64,000 bases of DNA from Chenopodium formosanum. Taxonomy: Eukaryota > Streptophyta > Magnoliopsida > Caryophyllales > Amaranthaceae. Made by a program: the position numbers and the translations under genes. Shown one piece after another: positions 21,956-32,721 of the stretch. The first letter of the stretch is position 1, and every line of letters starts with the position of its first letter. The notes beneath the pieces are model-generated. The model was not told the origin of the DNA, did no database searches, and saw nothing but the letters and a program-made list of their open reading frames with translations. The DNA lies in contig CM044865.1 of the NCBI GenBank assembly GCA_024500155.1, positions 32,815,501 to 32,879,500 of the forward strand, written 5' to 3'.

Positions 21956-22537
21956 TTAGACTACTACTTCATCGTCTTCTATAGCTTGAATATAAGCGGG
22001 TTTGTGCCTTTTCTCTATAGTTAGAGGCATTTGCTCGATTTCCGTAAGATTTCTAACCATTGAGGCTAGTCTTGCCAAAGCATCAGCAAATTGATTTTCC
22101 TCTCTAGGTAGATAAGTGTATTCTACCTTTTCTAACTGATTGGTGAGAGTTTCCAAATAAGTTTGGTAAGGGGCTAGACTTTCGCTCCTTACTTTCCATC
22201 TTTTAGAAATCTGGTTGATGATCAATGAAAAGTCTCCGAATATTCGTAATTTCTTAACTCCCAATGCTAAAGCTGTTTCAAGGCCTACCACGCATACTTC
22301 GTATTCAGCAGCGTTGTTGGTAACGTCAAAATCTAGCTTTATGGAGATTGGAACGTGCTCTTCTTTAGGTGATACTAATAATACTCCAACCCCACATCCC
22401 TTTTGGTTTGAAGCTCCATCAAAGTAAAGAGTCCAAGTATCATCTTCTGTGACCATCATGTCTTCGTCTGGAAATTCATTGTCGTGTATTGGCGTTGAAT
22501 CTTTTATTGGGAAATCTGCTAGAAAATCCAAGACCAC
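21956..22537 (-). pseudogene. Archaeal-type RNase H (aRH) domain of element A pol
   Basis: The 193-residue open frame carries the second RNase H that is characteristic of the plant Tat lineage. It shows WTLYFDGASNQKGCGVGV with the first Asp, NNAAEYEVC with the Glu, LRIFGDFSLIINQ with the next Asp (serine replaced by Phe after it), and QFADALARLASM with the last Asp. The frame is open, but it lies within a polyprotein that is broken on both sides. Its job in the family is removal of RNA from RNA:DNA hybrids during reverse transcription, in parallel with the first RNase H domain. Confidence 0.85.
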
Positions 22538-22559
22538 ATATCCTTTGATAGCATTTTAA

Positions 22560-23381
22560 GGCATGAATCTCACATCGAACTAAGCTAAGTTGACTATCCA
22601 TCTTGATATGCGCCCATTGAGCGTAGACTTCTCGAATAGATACTTAAGTGGATCCATTCGGGAAAGTACAAAGAATGTATGCACGAGCATGTAATGTTTT
22701 TTTAGTCTTGGTTGTGACCCACACCAATGCGAGGCACAATTTCTCAAGCGGTGTATAGCATACTTCATATTCGAGCATCTTTTTGCTTAGATAATAGATT
22801 GCATTTTCTTTACCATCAACTTCTTGTGCAAGCATAGCTCCTATTGTCTCCTTGGTGACTTTTAAGTACAACCGAAGAGGTATTCCTGGAAGTGCTGGTG
22901 CTAATACGAGTGGATGTGCAAGATAGGCTTTGATCTTTTCAAAGGCTTTTTGACACTCATTATCCCATATTACAGGTACACTCTTCTTGAGTTTCTTGAA
23001 TATTTGTTCGCATATCGTTGTTAATTTGTTTCTCGATTTTGGGCGGTGGCATTAACATGATTGCCTTGATCTTGGTTGGGTCTATCTCTATTCCTCTAGA
23101 GCTTATGACGTATCCCAAGAGCTTGCCTGAGGTGACTCCAAAAGCACACTTGGATGGACTCAACCTTATGTTGTATTTCCTTAGCTTTTCAAAGAATTTT
23201 CTCAAGGCTACTTGATGTCCTGGGCGATCTTTTAATTTCACAATCATGTCGTCTACATATACCTCAACTTCTTTATGCATCATGTCTTGGAGTAAGGCAG
23301 ACGCTGCTCGTTGGTAAGTAGCACTCGCGTTTTCCAACCCGAATGGCATTACCGTGTAACAGTAAGTACCCATGGTGTTAT
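22560..23381 (-). pseudogene. RT C-terminal half and first RNase H of element A
   Basis: Starting right at the CACTA junction, the frame reads MGTYCYTVMPFGLENASATYQR, then the catalytic YVDDMIVK and LLGYVISSRGIEIDPTKIKAI, followed by the connection region and RNase H 1 (KENAIYYLSKKMLEYE, YTPLEKLCLALVW). Frame errors break the connection (near 23035) and RNase H 1 (near 22700). The YVDD box is intact here, unlike in element B. The missing N-terminal half lies at 38563-38907, on the other side of the CACTA element. Confidence 0.85.
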
Positions 23382-23610
23382 CACTACACCAAAAACTAGT
23401 TTAGAGATTGGAAAATATAGAACGGTTATCAAAGATAGGCGTTCTCTAGAAGAATATAGATCGTTTTAATATAAGAGGTGTTCTGTATCTTAATACATAT
23501 AGAACGGTTAGCATAGTTAACCGTTCTGTATTTCAATTTACTCAAATAATTAAAAATAATAATTATTTATTATATATGATATTGAACGGTTATCTTGACA
23601 ACCGTTTTAT
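23382..23610 (+). repeat. CACTA left terminus with subterminal repeats
   Basis: After the terminal inverted repeat, AGAACGGTT occurs at 23419 and 23501, its inverse AACCGTTCT at 23519, GAACGGTT at 23584 and AACCGTTTT at 23600, plus degenerate copies (AGGCGTTCTCT, AGGTGTTCTG). In En/Spm, such subterminal motifs bind the TNPA protein to bring the ends together. Confidence 0.8.
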
Positions 23611-25467
23611 ATTATATTAATTATTTTTTTTTAAATTAGGAGAAAATTATGTACGTATATACGGAGTTATAATTTACCAAAATTGTGAAATTAAGAGCGG
23701 CTAAAAGAGAAAATTGAAACGCGCGCATCATCACTTTCACTTTCATAAAAAAAAGAAACCTCTTTCTAATTCAGCAGTAAAGAATTAAGGCTAAACCTCC
23801 GTCAACCTCCATAGCAAAATCTTCATCAGCCGCCACTCTACCGCCGTTCCACGTCCATCTACAGTACCAAAATTGTTTGCTAAGCCACCTGCAGTAAATT
23901 GAGGTAGGTTCGATTTTTTTTTTTTTGGTTCGAATTTTTCTTGTGGTAGAGTAATTGCATTCTGATAATTCTCAATCTCATTGCATGAATCATTTGAATT
24001 ATGAAGGAAACATAAATAAATTAGTAGAATTCGAACTTTAGGTGATTGAAAAAAACTTTAAAGTTCTTGTTTTTTGGATAAATTCATGGATTGTTTGTAT
24101 GTATATATTTAAGCCGAATTATTGCAGTAATTTCAATAAAATTACCCTTACATTTGTCGAATTTACTTTTATTTTAATTGTAATCAAAATTATTTTAGCC
24201 AAATTAATCTTACCTAAGTTCAATTTAGAACCCTAATCAAATTTATTTATTTTTTTTTAAAAAAAAAAAGAAAGAAAAAGATAGGACTTAACACAGTAAG
24301 ATAAACATAAAATTTTTGGTTTTGGTTTAGTTAGGTAATATATGTTGTTGGTAGAATTGATGAGGATATGGCTGAGCCCATTTTGTGAATGAGGTTCGTT
24401 TAAAAACAAAATTATAAATTACTGTATGATCACTTGTATCGTGGAAACTGAATGATGTAGGATACATTATTAAAGACACAATGGTTCAAAATATCTTTGT
24501 TTTAGATGAGCTATGGTAATGACTGACCACCTGATAAGCAGCCAATTCAGTTGCACAAACACATTTATGAAATGATACTTCATGGTTTATGTTAATGTTT
24601 AAATTATTGGGATTCAAATTGTCAGATCTTATTCTCTAGCTCTCTGCTTAGTTTTGATTTGGTCATAGTGGATTAATCTTTCTGCTTTATCAACATTTAT
24701 AATTCAATGTTTGGTTTATTGAGGTTTCTTTTATGCAAGGATTAATCTTTCTGCTTTATTAACATTTATAATTTGGTGTTTGGTTTTAAAGGTCAAACAA
24801 AATTAGATATAGAGTTTGATGCCCAATGGAACAGAAAATGGTAAGTAGAAAGCAAAACAAAGAAGGGGGGCTAAATATTCTACTAGTAAGAAAATGGTAA
24901 AGGGTGTGCAGTGTTTTTGTGGAAATTGTGTCTCTGATTGTGAAGATAGAAGAGATAAGAGATGGGAGTCATAATTGTGGTACTGAATTATTTATAATAC
25001 TAGTAGTAATAATAATAATAATAATATCTCAAATTTATGGCTTTTTATGGGGATGTTGCATGTATATTAAATAATGGTAAAGGTGGGGCCTTCTTTCACT
25101 ATTGAAAAATGTAGGGCATAATTGACTTGATAAGTTCGCATAACAAAGCTTATTTCTAATTAAAGAAACTAATGAACAAACAGGTTATGAGGTGGTCCAA
25201 TAATTACATTATATGAAAACACATTATAATATTGTATCATTCATTTGCACTAATAAAATAGATTCTTATACTTTAGTAATTAAAGAGCTTAAATAAATTG
25301 TTATTTACATGTAAAGCTAAGTTTATTAGCTTGTTTTTATTTACATTGTTGTAAGCATTAACTATGGTAGTGTATGTTAAAATTATATCCATAAGTATAT
25401 AGCAAGTGCAGTTATGTTTGTGATTTAAGTGTGTTTATTTTTATTTTTAACTTCCTAGTTTGTAGAT
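23611..25467. other. CACTA 5' region upstream of the transposase
   Basis: No conserved gene is seen in about 1.85 kb. A likely promoter/leader area near 23750-23900 is pyrimidine-rich (CTTTCACTTTCATAAAA, CCTCCGTCAACCTCC) and leads to a possible GTAGGTTC donor at 23904. A (TAA)n-like run lies at 25000-25025. An internal repeat (GATTAATCTTTCTGCTTTAT...ACATTTATAAT) occurs at 24673 and 24741. Confidence 0.45.
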
Positions 25468-28400
25468 ATGGACCGAACTTGGATAACCACAAAAAAATTA
25501 GGGGATCCAGAATATGAAGCCGGAATTATGGAATTTATTAAATTCGCTTTGGAAAATAATAGTAAAGGGCGTGATAAATTGACATGTCCTTGTTACATCT
25601 GCCATAATCTTATGTATCACAAAGCTAATGTGATACTTAATCATTTGAGTAAAAGGAAATTTGATAGAACATATACTTTTTGGCATCGTCATGGTGAAAA
25701 AAGGGAAGAAATGACAAGCAAGGATGCTCAAGGCCATAATATCGATGAGGGTAACGAATTAGAGGACATGACGAGTCAATTCGTACACAGAGTAAATGAT
25801 GATCCCAATGCGATGGAAGAATTGTTGAGTGATTCTGAGAAGCCTTTATATGAAGGGTGTAAGTACACAAAGCTATTAGCTTCACTTAAGTTATACAATT
25901 TGAAGGTGGGTCATAGTTAGACGGATAAGAGTTTTACAGCATTACTTAAGTTCTTGATAGATGTCCTTCCATCTGACAATGTTTTGCCAAAGAATACATA
26001 CAGGGCAAAAAAAATTATGCACAATGGGTTTGCGTTATGAAAAAATTCATGCGTGTCCTAACGATTGCATACTTTATCGAAATGCAAATGAATCAGCAAA
26101 GAGTTGCCCAAAGTGTAATCTCTCAAGGTACAAGAAAAAGGAAGGAGTGCCAGCTAAGGTTTTGTGGTATTTTCCAATTATTCCTAGGTTTAAACGAATG
26201 TATTCAGACCCGGTAGATGCAGAGAAGTTGACATGGCATAAATTTGGTCGGAAAAAGAATAGGTTACTTAGACACCCGGCTGACTCACCGCAATGGAGAT
26301 TTATTGATGGACAATTCCCTGATTTTGGTAGTGAAGAACGAAACCTACGCCTTGGGTTGTCTACTGATGGTATGAATCCATATAGTTCCCTTTGTAGCAT
26401 CCATAGTACATGGTTGGTCATGCTAGTGGCTTATAATTTACCTCCTTCGTTATGCATGAAAAGAAAGTACATTATGTTGTCAATGCTTATTTCTGGACCT
26501 AAACAACCAGGAAATGACATCGATGTGTATTTGCCACCTCTCATTATTGACTTAATGTTATTGTGGGAAGAAGGTGTAGAAGTGTTTGATGCTAATCGGA
26601 ATGAAATGTTCAATTTAAGAGCAATGTTATTTTGCACCATACAAGATTATCCAGCATATGGTAATCTTTCTGGCTATTCTGTAAAAGGGGAAGGTGGTTG
26701 TCCTATATGTGAAGATGGTTGGAAAGGCAAATGGTTATCAGCATCCAGAAAGTCGGTTTATTATGATCATCATCCATTTCGTCCTTTGGATCAAAAGTAT
26801 TGTCGAATAAAGAAAGCTTTTTAATGGGGAACAAAATTTTGAAAGTCGCCCAAAAGTCTTTACTAGCCAAGAGGTATTTGAAAATGTTAAAGACATTCAA
26901 CTTACTTTTTACAAGTTAAAGAAAAATAAAGATGCCATTCTTAAGAAAGGGTACAAGAAGTGTTGTGATTTTTGGCGTCTTCCTTATTGGAGATTTCTCT
27001 TTGTCCGACATTCTCTAGATATTATGCGTATCGAAAAGAATGTGTTTGATAGTTTGATTGGCACACTATTGAATATTTCAGGGAAGACAAAAGACGGTGT
27101 TAATGCTCGACTTGACTTGAAGGAAATGAATATGAGAAATGAGCTCCATGCCGTTGAGACTGGAAAACGGGACTATTTGCCACCTGCATCTTATACACTG
27201 TCTAAGAAGGAGAAAGTTGAGCTTTGTTCATCCTAAGCCGGAGTTAAAGTGCCTGAGGGTTATTCTTCAAACATTTCTTCTCTTGTTTCAATAGAGAATT
27301 TGAAACTCGTGGGCTTGAAGTCTCATGACTGCGATGTTCTTATGCAAGATCTCTTACCTATTGCTATTCGTTCAATTTGGTCAAAAAATGTACAATATTC
27401 CATTATCAGGTTATGTCTTTTCTTTAAGGCAATATACAGTAAAGTCATCAATCCAAAAGATTTGGATTCCTTAGAAACTGAAATTGCTGTTATTTTGTGT
27501 CAATTAGAGATGTACTTTCCCCCGGCTTTTTTTTATGTAATGATACATTTTCCAGTTCATTTGGTAAGGGAGATTAGATTTTGTGGTCTCGTGCACAATA
27601 GAGCTCAATGGGCCTTTCAAAGACAAAAGAAAACTTATAAGGGGTATTTTAAGAATGCTTATCGACCTGAGGCTTGTATCGCTGAGAGAATGCTTTATGA
27701 GTTAGCTATGGAATATTGCATTAAAAGTTTAGGAGATATGAGGATAGTAGGGATTTCTACTTCTCGACACAGTGACACACTTGAGGGTAAGGGAACCATC
27801 GTATATTAATAGACATATGACTTTTTTGAAGATGCATAATCGAAAGGCTAGCTCCAAAACTTAAGCTATTGAACAAAGTAAAACATTTCATCTTTGGCTC
27901 AAGGATTAAGTAATGAAAGAGATCAAAAATTCCCCACAAACTGTTTCTGACCAACTTAGAAGTTTGGCTAATGGTCCTGATTTCTCTGCCTCATTTTTCT
28001 CTGGTTATGCCATTAATGGCTACACTTTTTATACTAGGGAGCAAGATGATAAAAGCACTATGCAAAACAGCGGGGGATGTGTTGAAGCGGAAGCGATGCA
28101 TTTGTCTAGTTCTAAAGATAATCGACCTCTTTATAGCAAAATGCAATACTATGAGGTAACTGAAGAGATATGTGAGTTGCATTATATGGGTTTTTCGATA
28201 CCTATTTTTGGTTGCAAATGGCTTGACAATAATAACAATGTTGTATGCGATGGTTTAGGGCATACTACTATGAATCTCAACAAGATAGGTCTTACAAAAG
28301 ATCCATACATTTTGGCTAGTCAAGCTAAACAAGTGTTTTATGTTACTGATCCGTGTGATAAAAGAAAATCAGTTGTTGTCACATCGAAACCTCGATATGT

Positions 28401-28608
28401 CATTGATGACAATGATGACAATATTTCTTGTGATGAGAGGTCTACCCCTAGTGAGGTACAAAATGTGGATGATAGTCTTTATGATACAACAACATATATA
28501 CGTAGTGATCATGAAGAAGGAATTTGGCATGACAATGAAAATAGTAATGCTAATAATCGACCGAAAAAGCGGCGTCGTACAGGTTATTATGCTACTAAAA
28601 AAATCTGA
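25468..28608 (+). pseudogene. TNPD-type CACTA transposase (Transposase_21 family), degenerate
   Basis: The order of domains is that of plant TNPD: a Transposase-associated N-terminus (MDRTWITTKK; CPCYICHN; FDRTYTFWHRHGE) at 25468-25700; a Transposase_21 core at 26030-26830 (YEKIHACPNDCILYR, then LGLSTDGMNPYSS and GNDIDVYLPPLI); a DUF4218-like part at 26990-27720 (MRIEKNVFDSLIGTLLN, VHLVREIRFCG); and a DUF4216-like part at 28150-28400 (FSIPIFGCKWLD). It is broken by a TAG in place of Trp near 25918, a frameshift near 26020, an extra T near 26821, a TAA at 27234 and frame loss after 27800. In active elements this enzyme cuts the transposon ends; this copy cannot. Confidence 0.9.
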
Positions 28609-29680
28609 TTCTTATGGTTCTTGTATTGAAATTAATAATCTGTTCTTAATATAGAGTTTTTAGACAAATGCTTTATTTTATTTGATTTTAATGACACTTC
28701 TTAGAGATGATTTCTAATATATTTGTATGTTTGCAGGTTGATGTCAAAAAAGAGAAAGCAAGCAAGTGCTAATGAGGCCTCTGAAACTGGCGAGGCTGAA
28801 GAATCTGCTGAGTGTGAGAATCGAAGGGGTCGTACAGTAGCTGCAGCAGTTGGAAAAGCAATTCTGAGTGGTGTCAAAATCTCGTTGGAATGGAATCACA
28901 ATAAAGTGCCAATTGGGGAAAATAGAGATACTTTTTCATCATACATTGGTGTAATTGTTCGAGAAAGAGTGAATATCAATTATCGCGACTGGGAGGAAGT
29001 TCCAAAAGAAGTTATTGATGACCTCTTTGAATTCATTACGGTAAGCTATTTAATTTTTTGGTTTAAAATCTAAATATTGGTTTGGTCATTTTTTTTTTGC
29101 TGGAGGATGTCTTTGTTTTGTTTTCGATGGTCATACAGTTATTGAAATAAATTAGCTATACTACTAAGCGAGACCGCAGTAATTCTGATGAGGCTAAGCA
29201 TTCATATGTTGATTTTATAAAGAGTTACAATAACAACAAGGGCTCTCAAGACTGTAAAATGCCAAGGGTATTATAGCTTAAATTATTTTCTTAATTTGGA
29301 TGATATCGAGAAATCTTTGGTAAAGTGGTTGTAATGAACTGGAATCTTTAAATAATGCTACGAGAGAGAAGGAATGATTTTTCCATTGATTGATAGCAAA
29401 ATGATACAAGTTATTAGCTTGAGGCCACCACTCTCCTTAGCAACTTGAGGTTGCAACTCTACAAGATTTTCCTCACAAATTTCTGGATAAAAACTCCTTA
29501 ATTCCTAGACTACAATCCTTATACTACCCATTCTAACAGTCTACATTGACCTTGCCACTACATGTGAGTACTTAGCTCAATTAGGAAAAACCATACTAAA
29601 ACATAATAAAACTAACTGCTGACTTTCCTTCTCTTCTTCTTAATTGTATTTGTCTTCTACTTATTTGGAATTACCTTGCC

Positions 29681-30016
29681 TTGAGACTTCCCCTGCTGCT
29701 GCCATCATTGTTGTTGGTCTTGGTGCCCGATTGTCCTTCTCTTGTAGACCCGTATAGGCTGCTCTTGACCCGAGTTTATCATAGTGATTTGGCCAATTGT
29801 GATGCTAAGTGTGTCCTGTCAAAACAAAGGGAATTTCCCTTGCCAAAACAAAATGTTGATCAACTCTTTTTTCAAGAATTTATACCTCTTTCAATAGCTA
29901 TTTTTTCAGAAGAAAGAGTATATTTATTGCTTGATAAAATGTCAAAGCGATACTTGATCCCATATGATGTAATGATCGTAAGTACAAAGGAGGTAAAAGC
30001 TCCTGTTCTTATCTGA
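29681..30016 (+). other. Open frame of unknown origin inside CACTA intron
   Basis: A 111-residue frame beginning MRLPLLLPSLLLVLVPD has no motif I recognise. The following segment CVLSKQREFPLPKQNVDQLFF and the lack of splice-consistent ends suggest either a decayed exon of the TNPA-like gene or captured DNA. Flanking 29330-29680 has no coding signal. I cannot assign a function. Confidence 0.2.
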
Positions 30017-30383
30017 CCGACAGAAGTAGTCTGCTCTAAGAGTTTTTCTGCCAGCCAGCATAACGTCTTAGTGTAAAAAGTCCAGCTTTCCAGCAATAAG
30101 CTGCCACCTGGTTTGATACAAAATTTTGTATAATAGTTAGTGGAGACATACAGTTGCTTATTTATGGTTGCTATTTAATGATCACAATGCTTTGGATAAA
30201 TCACTGAAAGTAAATACGTTTTTGAGTGCTTTGGATACAATGTGCTGTTTCAGCAGTGTGGTTTTTCCTTTTTGTTGTGATCTGTTTTACAGGTAGTTTT
30301 GAGCATATACATAAATTGGATTTACTGTCAAGGGTTATATATATATATATATTTAAGGGAATGGTGTGATCTGTTTTGCAGAT

Positions 30384-30385
<2 letters not shown>

Positions 30386-30430
<45 letters not shown>

Positions 30431-30558
30431 GACACTCAATGAAGGTGATCATGAATTGTATCTTTGTATAAAGATTGCTGGTGTAGTACGTATGTTCTGT
30501 TTTACTCATTTGTTATTATTCTTGTCTTATGAGTTACATGGTTTTAAACCTTAAAAAA
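30386..30558. repeat. 41-T homopolymer and first copy of a ~170-bp duplicated segment
   Basis: The T run is 30386-30426. The following AATTGACACTCAATGAAGG ... ATTGCTGGTGTAGTACG ... GAGTTACATGGTTTTAAACC (30427-30558) is repeated at 31126-31162 plus 32722-32804, the second copy being split by the nested CACTA-like insertion. Confidence 0.8.
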
Positions 30559-31162
30559 GCAAAGAATATCGCTAATAGATACAAAAGTCGTCTTTAGACA
30601 AAAGATAAAGCATCAAATTTAAAAGGTAAGAGATCTAACCTGCATTTTTGCTATGTTTTTGCTTTGCTTGATTGGAGAATTTCACACTTTAGAAAAAAAA
30701 TAAAATGATGATATTGTAAAAGAGAGTAGAAAGTGTTAACAAATTAAAGTGTTGAAGTATGAAGAATAACAAAATATGTGCAATATTTATATGAATAGGA
30801 AAAGTGGAAATTGAATCAAGACTACTTACCAAGTCAACTGACTAATGAAAGCAAAGTCTTTTTAATTTATTGTAAAGCCTTGTTTTAATCTACCTTTGTA
30901 CTGTCATAGTGTAAATGGCGCGTGTCAGGCTAATCAGGTGAGCCCAATGGCAGCTTCCATTTTTCGTCAATTTTTCATTTTTAATTTTTTGGTTTTTAGT
31001 CGTATTTTAAATTTTTTTGGTGATTATAGTGATAAATAGATCATGATTCATGAATGTGATCTCTAAATTAGACATATACAAGTAACCTCATAGTATTACA
31101 TGGTTTTTTTTTGTTTTTTTTTTAATTGACACTCAATGGAGGTGATCATGAATTGTATCTTT

Positions 31163-32721
31163 CACTAGTAGAAAAATACAAAAAGGCAACCCCCAAAAGG
31201 CACCGGTTCAGGCCAAACCGGTGCCAAATACCTGCCTAAAAATGGACGGAATTTCAGACCAAGAGCAATGGCACCGGCTCAGCTCAAACCGGTGCCAAAA
31301 ATACAAAGGGCACCGGTTTGAACCGGTGCCACTAAACCGGTTCATCAAAATAATTAAAAAAAAAAAAACGCCCCATATAAACCCAAGAAAACCCTAAATC
31401 TCCCTCACTTCCTCAGCCGCTCCTCCTTCTATTTCTCTCTCCTCCTTCTATCTCTCTTCTCTGTTCGATCTCATCTCCTTCAATTCGATCTCATCTCCTT
31501 CTCTCTCTCTTTCTCCTCTTTCGTTCTTCCCAGATTATCCTCCACTTCTCACTCGTTTCCACCACCAAAGGCCACCACCGAAGAGGCGAAGACCACCACC
31601 AAGACCAACACCCAAGACCACCGTTCGTTCTTCCCAAATTAATCGAGTTCTGGGTTAATTTTCGATTTTTGTTGGTTAATTAATCGAGTTCTAGGTTATG
31701 GCTAGCATTTCAATTTATCTTAGTTAATTTTCGATTAAGATAATCGTTATTTTTGGTTCATGCATGCGTTTTTGGGGTTGTTTTCTGGGTTTTGTTTTTA
31801 GATTTTGATTTTTTTTTCGATTTCAAGTTTTTTTTTCTGTGTTTTTTCGATTTAAATTTTTTCTGGGTTTGAGTATTTTTTTAATTTTTGGGATTATTAT
31901 TTCTTTTTCGATTTTGATTCATTTTTCGATTATTATTTGTTTATCGATTTCTGGGTATTTTTTTCGTTTTTTTTTAATTTTCTGGGTTTTTAAACTAATT
32001 TTCGATTTTAATTTTTTTTAATTTTTTTTTTAATTTTCTGGGTTTTAATTTTTTTCGATTTTCTGGGTTTTAATTTAATTTTTTCTTCATTTTCTGGATT
32101 TTCTGGATTTTCTGGTTTTTAACTATTTTTCGATTTTAATTTTTTCGATTTTCTAGGTTTTAATTTTTTTCGATTTTAATTTTTTCGATTTTTTATTTTT
32201 ATTTTCTGGGTTTGTAACTAATTTTCGAAGCTATTACATTTTAATTGATTTTGTTGGATGAACTAATTGGCGCAGATATACTATTTGCTTTGCAAGCCAA
32301 AAATATTGCACATGATCGAAGAATCAAGAATCAAGATGTTTGGGTTTTTTTTATTGTGATGTTGTAATATTTTTTTTTATTTATATTGTAGTTCTTTTTT
32401 ATTTATTTATATGTTGTAATTGTTTAATTTTATAATTCGTATATTGTAATTTTTTCTTGATTATATATTGTAAATTTTGGTTATATTTAATGATATTGTT
32501 GTTGTTCTTATTTATTTTAGTCAATTTTATTTTTAAGTGAAAAATGACCGACGACAACAAAAAAAAAATTATTTTTGGGGGGTTTTTTGCACCGGTTAAC
32601 CGGTGCCAAAAACTTTGAAATAATTTCATGTGGGCCTTTTTGGCACCGGTTAACCGGTGCCTATTTTGATTTTTGGCACCGGTTTGAACCGGTGCCTTTT
32701 TAAACCCCTTTTTGGCACCCC
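31163..32721. mobile_element. Nested non-autonomous CACTA-like element with GGCACCGGTT subterminal repeats
   Basis: It begins CACTAGTAGAAAAA, a CACTA-type terminus. Near both ends are many copies of GGCACCGGTT and AACCGGTGCC (31199-31350 and 32587-32720). The middle is a CT-rich segment (31400-31560) followed by T-rich DNA with repeated TTTTCTGGGTTTT/TCGATTTT phrases. It has no conserved coding region. The right terminus lacks the expected CTACTAGTG, so about 15 or more bp of the end and the target duplication are gone. The empty site is known from the duplicate at 30458-30480, which lets both boundaries be placed to within a few bases. Confidence 0.7.

Noticed and set aside
30201..30509. A frame containing a long lysine run
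   Set aside because: The lysines come from the 41-T homopolymer read on the opposite strand.
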